The translations under genes and the position numbers were made by a program. Of a stretch of 6,937 bases of DNA, positions 4,378 through 6,937 are shown piece by piece (positions within the stretch are counted from its first letter, which is position 1; each line of letters begins with the position of its first letter). Source of the DNA: Bacilli bacterium (GTDB taxonomy: Bacteria > Bacillota_I > Bacilli_A > RF39 > UBA660); NCBI GenBank assembly GCA_017411235.1, contig JAFPMR010000042.1:1-6937 (forward strand), in the 5' to 3' direction. The notes below the pieces were generated by a model, which was not told the origin of the DNA, made no database searches, and saw nothing but the letters and a program-made list of their open reading frames with translations.

Positions 4378-6063
4378 ATGGAACGTATTAATAAAATTAG
4401 AGCAATATTTGGTCTAATGACTGCAACTAGTTTAGGAAGTTGTGGGACAAATGTAAGAAGTCTTGATGATAAATATGATAAGGATGACTTTGCTAAGATA
4501 GTTGATTTTGAAGTTTTATCAAATGGAGAAGTTGTTTCTACACTTTCTAATAAAGATTCAAAGAACACTAATAAAGTGTATATAAGAATAAAGAGTATTG
4601 ATTCATCATTTGTATATGAAGAAACTGACGGAAATGGATTTTCTAAATATTTAGGAATGAATGAGCAAGTTATTTATGATGAGATAGAACGTCAACATTC
4701 TTTTGGAAATAAAGTTGGTTTAATTATTGAACCATTTGATGATACTTATGATGCTTCATATAAAGCTATTAGTTTAATAAAGAATATTATTGAGAATTAT
4801 CAAATTGAACTTGGTGTTTTCTATGCTCCTGAAGGTATGGAAAAACATGATGCTAATTATAGTCCGGAAAAGAAAAGTACTACGTATATTGCAACAATGT
4901 ATACTATTTTAGAAATGCTTAGTAAGAATAATATTTATACTGGTTTATTTGTAGATGCTCAAGACTTAAAAGAATTAACAAAAGTTACAAATGCTTGTAT
5001 TTATGAAGGATATTTAGATAATTACGATAAAATTATAGTTAATGATAAAGGTGAAGACTTATCTAATATTGGAATTCATTATAGTGTTGAGATAGATGGA
5101 CGTGTTTATAGTGTAATAGATATGGCTGATGTTATTGCTGATGCAAATTTAAATACTAAAGATGGATTAAAAGAAGATTATATATATGTTGTTAAAAGTG
5201 GAGATACTTTAACAGCAATAGGTCAAAGATTTGGTATTACTGCAGAAGATATTGCTCACTATAATAATGTTTCACTTGATAAGATTATATATCCTGGTGA
5301 TGAATTATATATTCCGAGTGTTTATTTACAAGGAAAGAAGATATCTACTGATTTAGCTAAAGGAATTGATATATCACAATTTAATATAGTTAATTGGGAC
5401 AAAGTAGCTCCACAAATAGATTTTGCAATAGTTAGAGTTCTTGATACATATGTTGGAAGAAATGGAGTTTGTTATGATAAAAACTTTGTAAGTAATGTTA
5501 GTGAATGTAAAAGATTAGGAATTCCTTTAAATCTATATTATGTAACTAATGCTACATCTTTTGAAGATGTAGAAAAAGAAGTAGAACATGTTTACCAGTT
5601 TATGTCTAAATATGGAATAGAGAATGATGATTATATTGCTTTATATGTAGATATGGAGAATTGGTATGTTTCTAAATATGGAGAGAAAGCAGCAGATTTC
5701 GCTCAATATGCATATGAATTATTTAAAATGTATGGTATTCAAACTGGTTGTTATTATCCTGGTAGATTTACCAATTACTTTGTTGGCAGATATCAAGGAT
5801 ATCACTGGATAGTAGATCATAAACATTATAGTGATAGTACGGATTTTCAAAAGTTTAAAGATAAAAACTATACACAAGACAATCATTTATTAGATGAATC
5901 TAATGGTGTTATTGGAGTTCAATATTGCAGTAAAGGTAAGATAGATGGAGTAGAAGGAAATGTTGATATAGATTATGGTCTTTCTAAATATCTAGTTACT
6001 AAAGAAGAAGAGAATGAATTAGAAGAAAGTAAATTAGTATTAAGTTATGATAGTTACCAATAA
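4378..6063 (+). CDS. Exported cell-wall hydrolase: degenerate GH25-like domain, LysM, active GH25 muramidase domain
   Basis: The 561-residue protein has a basic N-terminus, a short hydrophobic stretch and a possible lipobox LGSC with Cys22, so it may be a lipoprotein. Residues about 38-255 resemble a worn GH25 barrel. A LysM spans about 268-314 (YVVKSGDTLTAIGQRFGI, then YPGDELYIPS), which binds peptidoglycan N-acetylglucosamine. The C-terminal GH25 domain (about 328-540) keeps the expected residues: Asp331 in KGIDISQF, the Asp425/Glu427 pair in YVDMENW, and NVDIDY near the end. GH25 enzymes cleave the MurNAc-GlcNAc beta-1,4 bond, so this is probably an autolysin used in wall remodelling or separation. 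The tail after 540 is Glu-rich and unassigned. Position of the two barrels around one LysM is unusual. The gene is transcribed alone from its own strong promoter. Confidence 0.92.
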   Translation: MERINKIRAIFGLMTATSLGSCGTNVRSLDDKYDKDDFAKIVDFEVLSNGEVVSTLSNKDSKNTNKVYIRIKSIDSSFVYEETDGNGFSKYLGMNEQVIYDEIERQHSFGNKVGLIIEPFDDTYDASYKAISLIKNIIENYQIELGVFYAPEGMEKHDANYSPEKKSTTYIATMYTILEMLSKNNIYTGLFVDAQDLKELTKVTNACIYEGYLDNYDKIIVNDKGEDLSNIGIHYSVEIDGRVYSVIDMADVIADANLNTKDGLKEDYIYVVKSGDTLTAIGQRFGITAEDIAHYNNVSLDKIIYPGDELYIPSVYLQGKKISTDLAKGIDISQFNIVNWDKVAPQIDFAIVRVLDTYVGRNGVCYDKNFVSNVSECKRLGIPLNLYYVTNATSFEDVEKEVEHVYQFMSKYGIENDDYIALYVDMENWYVSKYGEKAADFAQYAYELFKMYGIQTGCYYPGRFTNYFVGRYQGYHWIVDHKHYSDSTDFQKFKDKNYTQDNHLLDESNGVIGVQYCSKGKIDGVEGNVDIDYGLSKYLVTKEEENELEESKLVLSYDSYQ

Positions 6064-6091
6064 GAAGAAGATAGAATTATCTTCTTTTTTT
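6062..6091 (+). terminator. Intrinsic terminator of the muramidase gene
   Basis: AAGAAGATA (6065-6073) pairs perfectly with TATCTTCTT (6078-6086) across the loop GAAT, with T-run 6085-6091. The stem base reaches the TAA stop codon (6061-6063). Confidence 0.9.
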
Positions 6092-6156
6092 ACTCATTTA
6101 AGAATTTGAATTATTAGAAAAATGAAAGTACAAAGTAGATAGTGTTTGTTTTTTTA

Positions 6157-6165
6157 TGCTATAAT
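6157..6165 (+). promoter_or_regulatory. Extended -10 promoter of rbgA
   Basis: TGCTATAAT is a perfect extended -10 (TATAAT 6160-6165). It follows a seven-T run (6149-6155) that is not part of the terminator at 6062-6091, and no TTGACA-like -35 is present. A start near 6172 leaves a leader of about 17 nt. The gap 6092-6145 shows nothing further that I can support; a 5-bp ACAAA/TTTGT pairing (6130-6149) is too weak to call. Confidence 0.8.
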
Positions 6166-6188
6166 AAAATAGTTAGGGAGTGATATCT

Positions 6189-6937
6189 ATGAGTAATAAT
6201 AATCAAATAAATTGGTATCCTGGTCATATGGCTAAGACGAAGAGATTAATTAAGGAAAAGTATAATTTAATTGATGTTGTTTATGAAGTAATAGATGCTA
6301 GAATGCCTAAGTCTTCTAAGATTAAAGATATCGATGAATTATTAAAAGATAAACCTAGAATCTTAATAATGACTAAAAAAGATTTATGTGATTTAGATGA
6401 AACTAAGAAATGGGTTAAGTATTATGAAGATGAAGGTTATCATGTAATACTTGTAGATTTATCACAAAATAACACAGTAAAAGAAATAATTGATCTTACT
6501 CATAAGATTACTTCTGATATACAAGATAAAAGAGAATCTAAAGGTTTAGCTAAGAAAGATATTAGAGCTTTAGTTATTGGTATTCCTAACGTAGGTAAGA
6601 GTACTTTAATTAATAGAATGGCTGGAAGAAAAGTTGCCAATGTCGGTAATAATCCAGGAGTAACTAAGAATTTAACTTGGTTAAAAACAGACAGTAATAT
6701 ATTATTATTAGATAGTCCTGGTATATTATGGCCTAAATTAGATGATCAAAAGTTGGCAAGTAATTTAGCAGCTTTAGCAGCTATACCTCAGGATATACTT
6801 CCACTTGGAAAAGTAGCAGTACATGTTTTAGAAATGTTATATAAATACTATCCAGAAAAGTTAAAAGAGAGATATAATGTAGAAGAAGTTAATGAAGATA
6901 ATATAGTTGATGTTTATGAAACTATAGGAAGAAAAAT
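6189..6937 (+). CDS. rbgA: RbgA/YlqF circularly permuted GTPase for 50S assembly, 5' part (3' end outside window)
   Basis: 249 codons are visible and the frame is still open; Bacillus subtilis RbgA is about 282 residues, so roughly 30 are missing. The opening INWYPGHMAKTKR (7-19) is the family signature. The G motifs are in the permuted order: G4 as TKKD (62-65), then the P-loop GIPNVGKST (131-139), G2 PGVTK (156-160) and G3 DSPGI (175-179), followed by LWPKLDD. The C-terminal part, with YPEKLKERYNVEE (221-233), matches the ribosome-contacting domain. RbgA binds late 45S-like precursors and promotes completion of the large ribosomal subunit; it is essential in B. subtilis. G4 carries Thr where NKxD is usual. 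SD AGGGAGTGAT (6175-6184) gives a clear start at ATG 6189. Confidence 0.96.
   Translation, partial: MSNNNQINWYPGHMAKTKRLIKEKYNLIDVVYEVIDARMPKSSKIKDIDELLKDKPRILIMTKKDLCDLDETKKWVKYYEDEGYHVILVDLSQNNTVKEIIDLTHKITSDIQDKRESKGLAKKDIRALVIGIPNVGKSTLINRMAGRKVANVGNNPGVTKNLTWLKTDSNILLLDSPGILWPKLDDQKLASNLAALAAIPQDILPLGKVAVHVLEMLYKYYPEKLKERYNVEEVNEDNIVDVYETIGRK

Noticed and set aside
4350..4568. Minus-strand open frame opposite the muramidase start
   Set aside because: It is antisense to the signal and N-terminal region and ends within the muramidase promoter; no recognisable protein.
6130..6155. ACAAA/TTTGT hairpin followed by T-run as a second terminator before rbgA
   Set aside because: A 5-bp A/T-rich stem with a 10-nt loop would be unstable, and the T-run is better explained as part of the promoter motif seen elsewhere in the window.
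1..6937. Defence island, toxin-antitoxin, CRISPR, phage or mobile element content
   Set aside because: No repeats with spacers, transposase, integrase, att-like duplications or known defence domains were found; the XRE protein has membrane helices and no toxin partner next to it.

Overview
The window looks like chromosomal DNA from a very A+T-rich Gram-positive lineage (Bacilli/Clostridia-like, possibly an uncultured gut Firmicute or a relative of the Mollicutes). The grounds are strong A+T bias in genes and spacers, AGGAGG-type ribosome binding sites, short-stem intrinsic terminators with long T-tracts, a LysM/GH25 muramidase (so a peptidoglycan wall), and an RbgA-type ribosome-assembly GTPase. 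All tryptophans in the recognised proteins are TGG and no in-frame TGA appears, so the standard bacterial code fits. No species call is possible from the sequence alone.

All eight genes lie on the + strand. In order they are: the 3' part of an MscS-family mechanosensitive channel (1-680); a spacer with a cluster of inverted and direct CTTTGCT-type half-sites (687-741); an XRE-type regulator fused to three membrane helices and a C-terminal domain predicted outside the membrane (771-1550); and a terminator. Then comes a three-gene operon of a membrane-anchored alpha/beta hydrolase and two unlike GNAT acetyltransferases (1602-3423), with its own extended -10 promoter and terminator. It is followed by a monocistronic Cof-type HAD phosphatase (3475-4278), a monocistronic cell-wall hydrolase with a degenerate GH25-like domain, a LysM and an apparently active GH25 domain (4378-6063), and the 5' part of rbgA (6189 to the window end).

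The architecture is very compact. Each of the four clear terminators has the stop codon of the preceding gene in or at the base of its stem, and predicted leaders are only about 10-20 nt long. Three of the four promoters share a T-run followed by ATGNTATAAT with no recognisable -35; the fourth, for the muramidase, has a consensus TTGACA and a 17-nt spacer.

Most of the content is housekeeping or envelope related: osmotic release, wall hydrolysis, 50S subunit assembly and small-molecule acyl or phosphate chemistry. I see no mobile element, CRISPR array, RNA gene or defence system. The most unusual items are the membrane-tethered XRE regulator with its possible half-site operator, the internally duplicated GH25 protein with one degenerate copy, and the fused promoter/terminator layout.
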